Of a DNA stretch of 64,000 nucleotides, positions 47,573 to 55,144 are shown piece after piece (within the stretch, counting starts at the first letter, position 1; the number at the start of each line of letters is the position of its first letter). The position numbers were made by a program, and so were the translations under genes. A model generated the notes under the pieces. That model did no database searches. It worked only from the letters and a program-made list of their open reading frames with translations, and was not told where the DNA came from. Where the stretch lies: positions 1 through 64,000 of the forward strand of contig NZ_JAUSTW010000001.1 in the NCBI RefSeq assembly GCF_030813055.1, in the 5' to 3' direction. This DNA is from Neobacillus ginsengisoli. GTDB taxonomy: Bacteria; Bacillota; Bacilli; Bacillales_B; DSM-18226.

Positions 47573-47579
47573 GCAAAAA

Positions 47580-47615
47580 GCAACCTGACTTTAGGAGAGT
47601 CAGGTTGCTTTTTTG
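47580..47615. terminator. bidirectional terminator pseudouridine synthase / dps
   Basis: AAGCAACCTGACT pairs with AGTCAGGTTGCTT around TTAGGAG, followed by T6. Confidence 0.92.
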
Positions 47616-48050
47616 TTATGCTGCTAAAAAAGCTTTAAGCATCCAGTTATGTTTGCTTAGTTTGCCGATTAATTCCAAGAACATATCACTGCTTACTTCA
47701 TCATTGCTTTGTTCAGCTGCTTCCATACCGGCTTTTAATTCATCAATAAGTTGTGAGTAATCTTTTACAATTGATTGTACCATTTCTTCTGCAGTTAAAA
47801 CTTCGGTTGTCTCTTCAATCGTTGTAAGCTGAAGATATTCTTTTAATGTTGAAATTGGTTTGCCGCCGATGATTAATAGCTGTTCTGCTAATTCATCAAT
47901 GGTGCTTGCTGCTTCATTATAAAACTCTTCAAACTTAGCGTGTAAGGTAAAGAATTGTGGACCTTTCACATACCAATGAAAATGATGTAATTTTGTATAT
48001 AAGACATTCCAGTTTGCGATTTGTTGATTAAATACTTGTTCTAGTGTCAT
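47616..48050 (-). CDS. dps: Dps-family DNA-binding ferritin-like protein
   Basis: A 144-aa Dps/MrgA protein. The ferroxidase-site residues are visible in YTKLHHFHWYVKGPQFFTLHAKFEEFYNEA (His and Asp/Glu ligands ~20-50). Such proteins store iron with peroxide as oxidant and protect DNA. A Fur/PerR-like box sits 66 bases upstream of the start. GGAGGAAT precedes the ATG. Confidence 0.92.
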   Translation of the reverse strand: MTLEQVFNQQIANWNVLYTKLHHFHWYVKGPQFFTLHAKFEEFYNEAASTIDELAEQLLIIGGKPISTLKEYLQLTTIEETTEVLTAEEMVQSIVKDYSQLIDELKAGMEAAEQSNDEVSSDMFLELIGKLSKHNWMLKAFLAA

Positions 48051-48115
48051 GGATGATTCCTCCTTTTTCTATCTTAATTAATTATATCACATATTATTTA
48101 AAAGTGAATATTAAA

Positions 48116-48130
48116 TAATAATAATTATCA
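48116..48130 (-). promoter_or_regulatory. Fur/PerR-like box upstream of dps
   Basis: Read on the minus strand, TGATAATTATTATTA matches the Fur-family consensus TGATAATnATTATCA at 14 of 15 positions. It could bind Fur or PerR; for a Dps gene peroxide-responsive PerR is the more likely regulator. Confidence 0.6.
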
Positions 48131-48176
48131 TTAAAGTAGAATCCTAGTATCACCTTATTTATTTTATCCGAACAAT

Positions 48177-48214
48177 AAAAAAACAGTCTAAATTAATTTG
48201 GATAATTTAAACTG
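48177..48214 (-). terminator. orphan minus-strand terminator-like hairpin
   Basis: CAGTCTAAATTA 48184-48195 pairs with TAATTTAAACTG 48203-48214 (11 of 12 pairs). Seven A at 48177-48183 give a U-run on the minus strand. No minus-strand gene lies upstream of it. Confidence 0.5.
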
Positions 48215-48323
48215 CTTATCATATGGGGCAGTGGGATGATGAGCAAAGATTAATAACTAGGCAAATCAATGGGTATCCTAAAAAATATTTAAGGACGAAT
48301 AACTGTAATTAGGGGGAGCAGTC

Positions 48324-49139
48324 ATGAAATTAACACATGAACAGCATATCGAATTACATGGTTTTAATAACTTGACAAAATCACTTAGTTTTAATATGTA
48401 TGATGTTTGTTTCACTAGAAATAGGGAAGAGCGTGAAGCATATCTCAAGTATATTGATGAGCAATACAGTGCAGACAGATTAACAAAAATCTTAAAACAT
48501 GTATCGGATATTATTGGAGCACATGTATTGAATATCGCTAGTCAAGATTTTGAGCCTCAAGGGGCAAGCGTGACTCTTTTGGTTTCCGAGGGTCCTGTGG
48601 AAAATGCGCCATCAGAATCTTTCGAGGAATCACCGGGTCCTCTCCCGGAATCGGTGGTTATGCAATTAGATAAAAGCCATATAACTGTTCATACCTATCC
48701 TGAATTCCATCCCGATGAAGGAATCAGTACATTTCGAGCAGATATTGATGTATCCACATGCGGTGAAATTTCTCCGCTAAAGGCTCTCCATTATTTAATC
48801 CGTTCGTTCGAGACAGATGTAATGACCATCGATTACAGAGTTCGCGGTTTTACAAGGGATAAAAACGGTCATAAGCTATTTATCGACCACGAAATCAGCT
48901 CGATTCAAAATTATATTCCTGAGGATGTAGGAGAATTATTCGACATGATTGATGTGAATGTCTATCAAGAAAATATTTTTCACACTAAATGCAAACTCCG
49001 GGAATTTGATTTAAATCATTATTTATTCGGGTATACAAAAGAAAAATTAGATCCTGATGAACTCATAGAAATTACCGAAAGATTAAAGATCGAGATGGAT
49101 GAGATTTTTTATGGAAAAAATATTGTCAATAACTATTAA
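48324..49139 (+). CDS. speD: S-adenosylmethionine decarboxylase SpeD, E. coli type
   Basis: It decarboxylates SAM to supply aminopropyl groups for spermidine. The 271-aa length and motifs follow the long enterobacterial form: self-cleavage before Ser ~118 in [13 protein letters not shown], then [33 protein letters not shown] and [14 protein letters not shown]. subtilis instead has the short ~126-aa SpeD. AGGGGGAG precedes ATG 48324. No speE lies next to it. Confidence 0.94.
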   Translation: MKLTHEQHIELHGFNNLTKSLSFNMYDVCFTRNREEREAYLKYIDEQYSADRLTKILKHVSDIIGAHVLNIASQDFEPQGASVTLLVSEGPVENAPSESFEESPGPLPESVVMQLDKSHITVHTYPEFHPDEGISTFRADIDVSTCGEISPLKALHYLIRSFETDVMTIDYRVRGFTRDKNGHKLFIDHEISSIQNYIPEDVGELFDMIDVNVYQENIFHTKCKLREFDLNHYLFGYTKEKLDPDELIEITERLKIEMDEIFYGKNIVNNY

Positions 49140-49148
49140 AAACAATTC

Positions 49149-49188
49149 ATCAAAAAAGTGATATCCAAGGTCCGGATATCACTTTTTT
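49149..49188 (+). terminator. speD terminator
   Basis: AAAAAGTGATATCC pairs with GGATATCACTTTTTT around AAGGTCC. Confidence 0.9.
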
Positions 49189-49238
49189 ATTAATTAAATA
49201 GGACTTATCAAAAAACTGAAATTTTTAGAGTGGAAATA

Positions 49239-49266
49239 TTGCTAATATTTTTAATTTTTGTATAAT
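49239..49266 (+). promoter_or_regulatory. promoter of leader peptide / pyrH paralogue
   Basis: TTGCTA at 49239 and TATAAT at 49261 are 16 bases apart. The start of transcription would fall near 49273, about 30 bases before the leader peptide. Confidence 0.65.
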
Positions 49267-49304
49267 ATAGGAAGAAAAAAACTATGTGGAGGGGTGATGT
49301 GGGT

Positions 49305-49358
49305 ATGAAAAAGAACAACGCTTCAATTCACTTCTCTCCTCGCCTCATTTATTTTTAA
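49305..49358 (+). CDS. 17-aa leader peptide MKKNNASIHFSPRLIYF
   Basis: ATG 49305 follows a strong GGAGGGGTG site. The frame is 17 codons and its TAA stop (49356-49358) overlaps the base of a terminator hairpin. This arrangement is that of ribosome-mediated attenuation leaders, where a stalled ribosome stops terminator formation. Part of the leader (CTCTCCTC at 49334-49341) is also complementary to the downstream GGGAGGG RBS. The inducer is unknown. Confidence 0.65.
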   Translation: MKKNNASIHFSPRLIYF

Positions 49359-49390
49359 GGATCAAAGCATTTTGCTTTGGTCCTTTTATT
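49357..49390 (+). terminator. attenuator terminator before pyrH paralogue
   Basis: GGATCAAAGC 49359-49368 pairs with GCTTTGGTCC 49374-49383 (10 bp with one G-U), extended by AA/TT, followed by TTTTATTTT. It begins inside the leader peptide stop codon and ends 16 bases before the gene's start. Confidence 0.8.
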
Positions 49391-49406
49391 TTGGGAGGGA
49401 AATAAA

Positions 49407-50144
49407 ATGGAAAAGTATAAACGTATTCTAATAAAGCTTAGTGGAGGAGCATTGGCTGACCAAGAGGGAAATAGTTTTGGTGTGGACAATTTGGAGCATA
49501 TTACGGATGAAATTATCTCATTAGTGGATATGGGAATTGAGGTATCTGTTGTAATCGGCGGCGGAAATATTTTTCGCGGAAATCTGGCGGAACAATGGGG
49601 GATAGACAGGGTAGAGGCAGATAATATCGGTACCTTAGGAACAATTATAAACAGTTTGATGCTTCGGGGTGTATTAAAAGCCAAAATAGAAAAGGAAGTT
49701 AGGGTAATGACCTCTGTTCCTGCTCCGACCGTTGCAGAACCTTATATCAGGCTAAGAGCAATCCACCACCTGGAAAAAGGCTATATCGTCATTTTTGGCG
49801 GCGGGAATGGTCAGCCGTTTGTAACAACGGATTATCCAAGTGTGCAAAGAGCAATTGAAGTGAATTGTGATGCCCTTTTTGTAGCGAAGCAAGGCGTAGA
49901 TGGAGTCTTTACATCTGACCCAAGAACAAATCCGAACGCAAAAATGTACAAAAATTTGCATTATAACGATGTTGTTCAAAATAACATTAAAGTGATGGAT
50001 CAATCAGCATTATTGCTTGCCCGGGATTATGAATTACCGGTACATGTTTTTAACTTTAATCAAGTTGGGGCTATGAAGGCGGTTTGTTCGGGAGAACGAA
50101 TTGGGACCTTAATTAATAATGGTGAAACAGAATTGCTTATATAA
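49407..50144 (+). CDS. divergent UMP kinase (PyrH) paralogue
   Basis: A 245-aa amino-acid-kinase-fold protein resembling PyrH: RILIKLSGGALADQ at the start, VVIGGGNIFRG (~50), VAEPYIRLRAIHHLEKG, FGGGNGQPFVTTD, and DGVFTSDPRTNPNA. It departs from usual PyrH at key places: KLSGEA is KLSGGA (Glu lost) and the GMLAT segment is GTLGT. Housekeeping pyrH sits between tsf and frr in Bacilli, so this is an extra copy. ATG 49407 follows GGGAGGG. It sits behind a leader peptide and attenuator, so it is conditionally expressed. UMP kinase activity is unproven. Confidence 0.8.
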   Translation: MEKYKRILIKLSGGALADQEGNSFGVDNLEHITDEIISLVDMGIEVSVVIGGGNIFRGNLAEQWGIDRVEADNIGTLGTIINSLMLRGVLKAKIEKEVRVMTSVPAPTVAEPYIRLRAIHHLEKGYIVIFGGGNGQPFVTTDYPSVQRAIEVNCDALFVAKQGVDGVFTSDPRTNPNAKMYKNLHYNDVVQNNIKVMDQSALLLARDYELPVHVFNFNQVGAMKAVCSGERIGTLINNGETELLI

Positions 50145-50178
50145 GTTATGAAATAATAATTCAGCTTTGGAAATAATA

Positions 50179-50207
50179 AAAGTCAGCTAAGTACAGCTGA
50201 CTTTTTT
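50179..50207 (+). terminator. terminator after pyrH paralogue
   Basis: AAAGTCAGCT pairs with AGCTGACTTT around a 6-nt loop, followed by T. Confidence 0.88.
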
Positions 50208-50210
50208 AGC

Positions 50211-50264
50211 TTGACATGAAACCAAATGGTGTTATATAGTGTTAATGTGAAACCAAATGGTTTC
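50211..50264 (+). promoter_or_regulatory. promoter with two ArsR-type operators
   Basis: TTGACA 50211-50216 and TATATA 50233-50238 form the promoter. GAAACCAAATGGT occurs twice, at 50218 (between -35 and -10) and 50249, 31 bp (three helical turns) apart. The second copy is the near-palindrome GAAACCAAATGGTTTC. It is probably the operator of the ArsR-family regulator encoded by the second gene of this operon. Confidence 0.75.
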
Positions 50265-50303
50265 GTATTTATGGTAGAAAAATGGAATCGAGGAGATATT
50301 CTA

Positions 50304-50726
50304 ATGGGAAATGAAACACAACAATTATTAGACATCAAACATACAGTAGTCGTTAATGCACCAATTACGAAAGCCTGGGACGCAGTTGCGACATCAGAAG
50401 GCCTTTCTGCCTGGTTCATGCCAAATGATTTACAACCAATTGAAGGGCATGAATTTCATTTAAATGCAGGTCAGTTTGGTATGTCTCCTTGCAAAGTAAC
50501 AAAAGTTGATCCGCCTAACAGCCTTTCTTTTAACTGGGGAAAGGATTGGAAGCTTACCTTTGAATTATCAGAGCTGAACGATAAAACGGAAATCACGCTG
50601 ATTCATTCAGGTTGGGATGCGGACAAGGTTACCGAATTCGGTGCACCGCATACAGCGGTACGGGGTAATATGGATCAAGGATGGGCAGGCCTTGTCACAA
50701 AGTTAATGGGATATGTTGAGGCGTAA
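50304..50726 (+). CDS. SRPBCC (AHSA1-like) domain protein
   Basis: A 140-aa START/SRPBCC-fold protein (VVNAPITKAWDAVATSEGLS, GHEFHLNAGQFGMSPCKV, SLSFNWGKDWKLTFEL, GWAGLVTKLMGYVEA), the AHSA1-like group often paired with ArsR-type regulators. It presumably binds a small hydrophobic ligand. ATG 50304 follows GAGGAG; the in-frame ATG at 50226 lies inside the promoter. The regulator gene follows immediately. Confidence 0.88.
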   Translation: MGNETQQLLDIKHTVVVNAPITKAWDAVATSEGLSAWFMPNDLQPIEGHEFHLNAGQFGMSPCKVTKVDPPNSLSFNWGKDWKLTFELSELNDKTEITLIHSGWDADKVTEFGAPHTAVRGNMDQGWAGLVTKLMGYVEA

Positions 50727-51107
50727 ATGGCTGCTGCTTCAGCAAAGCATGATGTATTTCAAGCGATCGCTGACCCAACCCGTCGTAAGTTATTGAAACT
50801 ATTAAGCAATCAGGAACTGCCTGTCACCGTTATTAGTGAGAACTTTCCAATTAGCCGAACCGCGGTTTCCAAGCACCTTCATGTATTAGCAGATGCAGGA
50901 TTGGTCAAAGAGAGGAAAGTCGGCCGGGAAACACGATACAGGCTCGAGCCGGAGCCGTTACTTGAATTAAAAGATTGGCTTCAATTTTTTGAACTATTCT
51001 GGGAAAATAAGATGGCGGCTCTTAAACTTTTCGTCGAGTCTGATACAGTGGATGGTTCGACTCCTGAACATCCCCTAGAAATAGTTGAACAAAAGAAAAC
51101 AAAATGA
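50727..51107 (+). CDS. ArsR-family transcriptional regulator
   Basis: A 126-aa winged-helix repressor: IADPTRRKLLKLLSNQELPVTVIS with recognition helix SRTAVSKHLHVLADAGLVKERKVGRETRYRLEPEPL. No metal-binding Cys motif is visible, so it is not a classic metal sensor. It is of the type paired with SRPBCC genes. Its ATG directly follows the TAA of the preceding gene, so the two are coupled. It probably represses its own operon through the repeated operator upstream. Confidence 0.9.
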   Translation: MAAASAKHDVFQAIADPTRRKLLKLLSNQELPVTVISENFPISRTAVSKHLHVLADAGLVKERKVGRETRYRLEPEPLLELKDWLQFFELFWENKMAALKLFVESDTVDGSTPEHPLEIVEQKKTK

Positions 51108-51112
51108 TGAAG

Positions 51113-51148
51113 GAAAAGAGGGGTAAATCATTACCTCTCTTTTTTATT
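51113..51148 (+). terminator. terminator after arsR-type gene
   Basis: AAGAGGGGTAA pairs imperfectly with TTACCTCTCTT, followed by TTTTATTTT. Confidence 0.75.
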
Positions 51149-51246
51149 TTAAAGACTAAAAATTACCCTAATGAATTTTTTTTGGTTGAAGGAAACTTTT
51201 TTAGAATTGTCGAATATTCTAATATTAATATTGGAGGATGATTAAA

Positions 51247-51375
51247 ATGAGTACGACACCAAGGATTCAAAGAAAGATATTGCAGTATTCAGTGTTGTTT
51301 AAAATGCTTGGAATCATAAGTGACCAAGAGTTTAAGTCAATTACAAATTATGATTTTGTACATCACCGCCGCTAA
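51247..51375 (+). CDS. small ORF, 42 codons
   Basis: ATG 51247 follows TTGGAGG with good spacing and the frame ends at TAA 51375, just before a terminator. The product is basic (MSTTPRIQRKILQYSVLFKM ... NYDFVHHRR). LFKMLGIISDQEF recalls short helical segments such as those in SHOCT-type proteins, but I do not recognise a family. The RBS plus terminator make a real gene plausible. Confidence 0.5.
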   Translation: MSTTPRIQRKILQYSVLFKMLGIISDQEFKSITNYDFVHHRR

Positions 51376-51397
51376 AAAGGTTCAGTTATCATAAAAA

Positions 51398-51432
51398 AAA
51401 TAAGCAAGCGAAAAATTCGCATGCTAATTTTT
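51398..51432. terminator. bidirectional terminator small ORF / APC permease
   Basis: AGCAAGCGAA pairs with TTCGCATGCT with one mismatch around AAA, flanked by A and T runs. Confidence 0.75.
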
Positions 51433-52761
51433 TTTGAGTTTAATAAATGACAGGATGCTCAGTATGCATAATGTTATAAGACATACGGAAGTGCCAATTA
51501 AATTGTTAGGATTAAACATAAAACCAATAAAGATTAATGATAGTGAAACAATGGCCAATATCGTTGTATAAGGGAACCATTTTACCTGGAATGCCGGTAT
51601 GTCCTTGTACTGTGGACGGAGCTTTAATTGTGCCGAACAAATGCTGAGCCAAATGATCATTACTGTGAAACCGGGAATGGACATTAAGTAACTAATGACT
51701 TGACTCGGTGTTAAATAGGCTAAAAAAACACCAATCAATATACATACGCTTGTAATAAGAATTCCGTTAAGAGGAATTCCTCTTTTTGAAATTGCTTGAA
51801 GTCCTTTAGGCGCCACACCGCTTTGAGCCATTGAAAAAAGCGTTCTGGAAGTAGCGTATATACCTGAATTTGCGGCTGATAAAACAGCAGTTAAAAGAAC
51901 AAAGTTCATGATATGTGCGGCTATAGGGATTCCTGTAAGGCTGAAAACCTGTACGAAGGGGCTGTTCTCCGAGGTCACTTTGTCCCAAGGCATAATTCCA
52001 CAAATAATAAGGATGGGAAAAATGTAAAAAATGATTACCCTCCATACTGCGCCTTTAATGATTTTGGGTAACACTCTCTCGGATTCTTTCGTTTCTGTTA
52101 CGGCCACACCGATTAATTCAGCACCGCCATATGAAAACATGACAACTAAGAACGCACTTAAAGTACCGCTTAATCCGTGCGGGAAAAAACCTCCATGGGA
52201 TGTAAAATTAGAAAATGGGTTTTGGGTGTCACTTGGAATAATCCCTGTCAGAATGAAAATACCTAATAAAATGAAAGCGATTAAAGCGAGAATTTTAATT
52301 CCCGCAAACCAAAACTCAAGCTCCCCGTAGTATTTTACTTGAAATAAATTTATTCCGACGATTAAAGAAGCACATAGAAAACTTAAAAGCCATAATGGCA
52401 CTGAAGGGAACCAGAATTGTAAAAAACTGCCTGATGCCAATAATTCAACAATGGTAACGACAATCCAGTTGATCCAATAGAGCCAACCAACAATAAAGGA
52501 TACCCGGATTCCAAATGCTTTTTTGACAAGATGTTGGACGTTTAAGTTTGGAAATGCAATTGCCATTTCCCCTAAGGCTGCCATGACAATAAATAACAAT
52601 AGACCGCCAAATAAATAGGTTAGCACTACACTTGGCCCCGCAATATTTAACGTATCTGAGCTTCCTTTAAAAATCCCTGTCCCGATCATTCCTGCTAATG
52701 CAATAAACTGGACATGTCTAGGCAAAAGTCCCTTTTTTAAGTCTTGATGATTATTTTCCAT
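51424..52761 (-). CDS. APC-family amino acid permease
   Basis: A 445-aa APC-superfamily transporter with 12 predicted membrane segments. It has the N-terminal consensus GLLPRHVQFIALAGMIGTGIFKGS (~10-33) and GGAELIGVAVTETKES (~210-225), typical of the AAT/GabP group. The substrate is not decidable by eye. GTAGGAG precedes the ATG. A TTGACA/TATATT promoter and a cre-like site lie upstream. Confidence 0.9.
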   Translation of the reverse strand: MENNHQDLKKGLLPRHVQFIALAGMIGTGIFKGSSDTLNIAGPSVVLTYLFGGLLLFIVMAALGEMAIAFPNLNVQHLVKKAFGIRVSFIVGWLYWINWIVVTIVELLASGSFLQFWFPSVPLWLLSFLCASLIVGINLFQVKYYGELEFWFAGIKILALIAFILLGIFILTGIIPSDTQNPFSNFTSHGGFFPHGLSGTLSAFLVVMFSYGGAELIGVAVTETKESERVLPKIIKGAVWRVIIFYIFPILIICGIMPWDKVTSENSPFVQVFSLTGIPIAAHIMNFVLLTAVLSAANSGIYATSRTLFSMAQSGVAPKGLQAISKRGIPLNGILITSVCILIGVFLAYLTPSQVISYLMSIPGFTVMIIWLSICSAQLKLRPQYKDIPAFQVKWFPYTTILAIVSLSLIFIGFMFNPNNLIGTSVCLITLCILSILSFIKLKKN

Positions 52762-52814
52762 TTTGCTCCTACCTTTTTTATGAATTTATGGATGATAGCT
52801 AGTTTGCTTTTTTG

Positions 52815-52830
52815 CTTAAACGCTTTTAAG
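52815..52830 (-). promoter_or_regulatory. cre-like near-palindrome upstream of APC permease
   Basis: CTTAAACGCTTTTAAG is a near-palindrome matching the CcpA cre core (AAACGCTTT) at about 11 of 14 positions. It lies just downstream of the promoter, where binding would block elongation. Confidence 0.35.
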
Positions 52831-52847
52831 TGCTAAAGTATTATATT

Positions 52848-52875
52848 AATATATCATATTCTAGTAAGTTGTCAA
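52848..52875 (-). promoter_or_regulatory. APC permease promoter
   Basis: On the minus strand TTGACA and TATATT are separated by 16 bases, ~90 bases before the start codon. Confidence 0.7.
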
Positions 52876-52925
52876 ACTATGATTTCACTTCTTAAAGTCC
52901 TTTCCGGCACCGGTTCGAATTTTTA

Positions 52926-52963
52926 CAAACAAAAAAAGCACGCAAGTTGCGTGCTTTTTAATA
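52926..52963. terminator. terminator downstream of ytzE
   Basis: AAAAAGCACGCAA pairs with TTGCGTGCTTTTT. U-runs on both sides; it ends the minus-strand ytzE transcript. Confidence 0.88.
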
Positions 52964-53003
52964 GGCTTTTTCAAGGGTTTACAATTATTAATGTTTTTCA
53001 ACG

Positions 53004-53225
53004 TTAAGATGTCATTTTTACTTTCTTTTCTGTAGTTGTCCATTTTCCGCGGCTTGGGCTTATTACCAAGTCATTATAGGCTAAGACATTTAAATCTCGT
53101 TGAATGGTGCGAGGAGTGATACCAAATTCCTCTACAAGTTCCTGCGTTGTCACAGTGCCGTTATTGCGAATAAACATGTAGATACATTTGATGCGGTTTA
53201 ACATCCGGTTAGTTGAAGGTTTCAA
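53004..53225 (-). CDS. ytzE: DeoR-type HTH regulator YtzE
   Basis: A 73-aa protein that is little more than a winged-helix DNA-binding domain: RIKCIYMFIRNNGTVTTQELVEEFGITPRTIQRDLNVL followed by SPSRGKWTTTEKKVKMTS. Length and sequence match B. subtilis YtzE. Start TTG at 53225 follows GGGAGTGG; the longer frame to 53303 is rejected. It has no sensor domain, so its signal is unknown. Confidence 0.9.
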   Translation of the reverse strand: MKPSTNRMLNRIKCIYMFIRNNGTVTTQELVEEFGITPRTIQRDLNVLAYNDLVISPSRGKWTTTEKKVKMTS

Positions 53226-53706
53226 AAAACCACTCCCTATCCTTTTTCTAAACCTATGGCTTAATCCCTCTACCGACAGCCTCTTTGAAGAATAAATCTT
53301 CAAGAATATGTAGTTTTCTTTTCCGCGCAGACAACTCCTTCTTATGGATAGTTATAGTGGAAACTAAGAAGTTATACATCTAATATTATTGTACCCACAA
53401 TTTCTGAAAATTTCCACCATAATGATGAACTTTACAAATTATTAATAAACAAAATACATAAATTGTTCGGCTTTTCTCACCCCTTCATGTTCTCTTATTA
53501 CAGGTTATGGGGCATATAGCTAGGAATATGATAAATTATTCGAATTTTTTGTTAATTTTTTCTGGGAACTAACAAGACAAAAACCATATGGGCTAGCTTA
53601 AATAAATATTCATTTCTTTTTTATTTAGAAAATTGATAAGATATTTGCAATAATGATAGTGGTTACAAAATATGAGTATCATTTTTTCATTAGGAGGCAA
53701 AAGAAA
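53226..53706. other. intergenic region ytzE / pepV
   Basis: About 480 AT-rich bases between divergent genes. It must hold both promoters; I see no convincing gene, repeat or strong hairpin in it. Confidence 0.4.
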
Positions 53707-55128
53707 TTGACGAATATCAATTGGATGAGTGAGGTAGAAAAAAGAAAAGATTCACTCATTAAAGACACCAGGGAATTGTTACATATCAAAAGCCTTTTAG
53801 ACGAAGAACATGCGGTCCCTGATGCACCGCTAGGCAAGGGAGTAAAAGAGGCACTGGATTTTATGCTTAATCTCGGTGAGAAAGATGGATTTACTCCAAA
53901 GAATGTCGGGAATGTAGCGGGTCATCTTGAGTTTGGAGAAGGAAAGGAATTACTTGGAATCCTCTGCCATGTAGATGTCGTTCCCGAAGGGGATGGGTGG
54001 TCAAGCGACCCTTATGGGGCGGAAATTCGTGAGGGTAAAATTTTCGCTCGAGGAGCACTCGATGATAAGGGACCGACTATGGCAGCTTATTATGCAATGA
54101 AAATTGTCAAAGAGCTCGAATTGCCTTTAAAGAAACGAGTGCGAATGATAATTGGTACCGATGAAGAAAGCAATTGGCGTTGTGTTTCCCATTATTTTGA
54201 ACAAGAAGAAATGCCTACTTTAGGTTTTGCACCTGATGCAGATTTCCCGATCATCAATGCTGAAAAAGGGATTGCGGATTTTGATATGGTGCAGAAAAAA
54301 ATGCTGCAGGGTGAGTCCAACGCAAAAGTGGATGTGCTCAACTTTGTTTCCGGTAAGAGATATAATATGGTTCCTGATTATGCAAAAGCCACACTTTTCG
54401 TAAAGGATAATCAGCTAGAGACAATCCAGGAGTTTAAAGAGTTTGTAAAGAATTTTGAGTTGGAAAGCGGATGTCATGTTGAAAATGGCGAATTGATTTT
54501 AGAAGTAAGGGGAATTTCAGCGCATGGTATGGAACCAAAAAACGGGAAAAATGCAGGAGTTTATCTGGCAGAATTTCTTTCTAAGCAAAATTTAGATGAA
54601 AATGCCATACATTATTTCCAATTTGTTTCCCGTTATTTCTTCAATGATTCAAGAGGCTTGAACCTTGGCGTAGCCTATTCGGATGATATCTCCGGGGAGT
54701 TAACCTTAAATGTGGGTATCCTTTCTTATACGAAGGAAACCGGAGGCAGGCTGGGGATGACCTGCAGATACCCTGTAACGAACAAAATGGATGCTACGAA
54801 AGAAAAATTAGATGATCTTTTGGTAAAAGAAGGGTTTGCTATCGAAAACTTTTCTGATTCTAAACCGCATCATGTGGACGAGAAGGAATTTCTCATTCAA
54901 ACGTTGAAGAAGGTTTATGAAGAACAAACAGGTGAAAAGGCAGAATTGCTTTCCATTGGAGGAGGGACGTATGCACGTTCTCTAAAATCAGGGGTTGCTT
55001 TTGGGCCGTTATTTCCAGGAAGACCGGATATCGCCCATCAAAAGGATGAGTATATGAATATTGAAGACTTACTTAAAGCAACTGCCATTTACGCACAAGC
55101 CATTTATGAGTTGGCTCAAGGTGAATAA
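53707..55128 (+). CDS. pepV: dipeptidase PepV (YtjP)
   Basis: A 473-aa M20 metallopeptidase. Zn-site motifs are visible: LGILCHVDVVPEGDGW (~80), GRGA-type ARGALDDKGPT (~115), GTDEESNWRC (~150) and a C-terminal GGGTYARSLKSGVAFGPLFPG. It cleaves dipeptides, usually with D- or L-residues. TTG 53707 follows AGGAGG, so the frame from 53653 is shortened. dat follows, perhaps linking it to D-amino-acid metabolism. Confidence 0.93.
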   Translation: MTNINWMSEVEKRKDSLIKDTRELLHIKSLLDEEHAVPDAPLGKGVKEALDFMLNLGEKDGFTPKNVGNVAGHLEFGEGKELLGILCHVDVVPEGDGWSSDPYGAEIREGKIFARGALDDKGPTMAAYYAMKIVKELELPLKKRVRMIIGTDEESNWRCVSHYFEQEEMPTLGFAPDADFPIINAEKGIADFDMVQKKMLQGESNAKVDVLNFVSGKRYNMVPDYAKATLFVKDNQLETIQEFKEFVKNFELESGCHVENGELILEVRGISAHGMEPKNGKNAGVYLAEFLSKQNLDENAIHYFQFVSRYFFNDSRGLNLGVAYSDDISGELTLNVGILSYTKETGGRLGMTCRYPVTNKMDATKEKLDDLLVKEGFAIENFSDSKPHHVDEKEFLIQTLKKVYEEQTGEKAELLSIGGGTYARSLKSGVAFGPLFPGRPDIAHQKDEYMNIEDLLKATAIYAQAIYELAQGE

Positions 55129-55144
55129 GTAAAACAGAGGAGAA

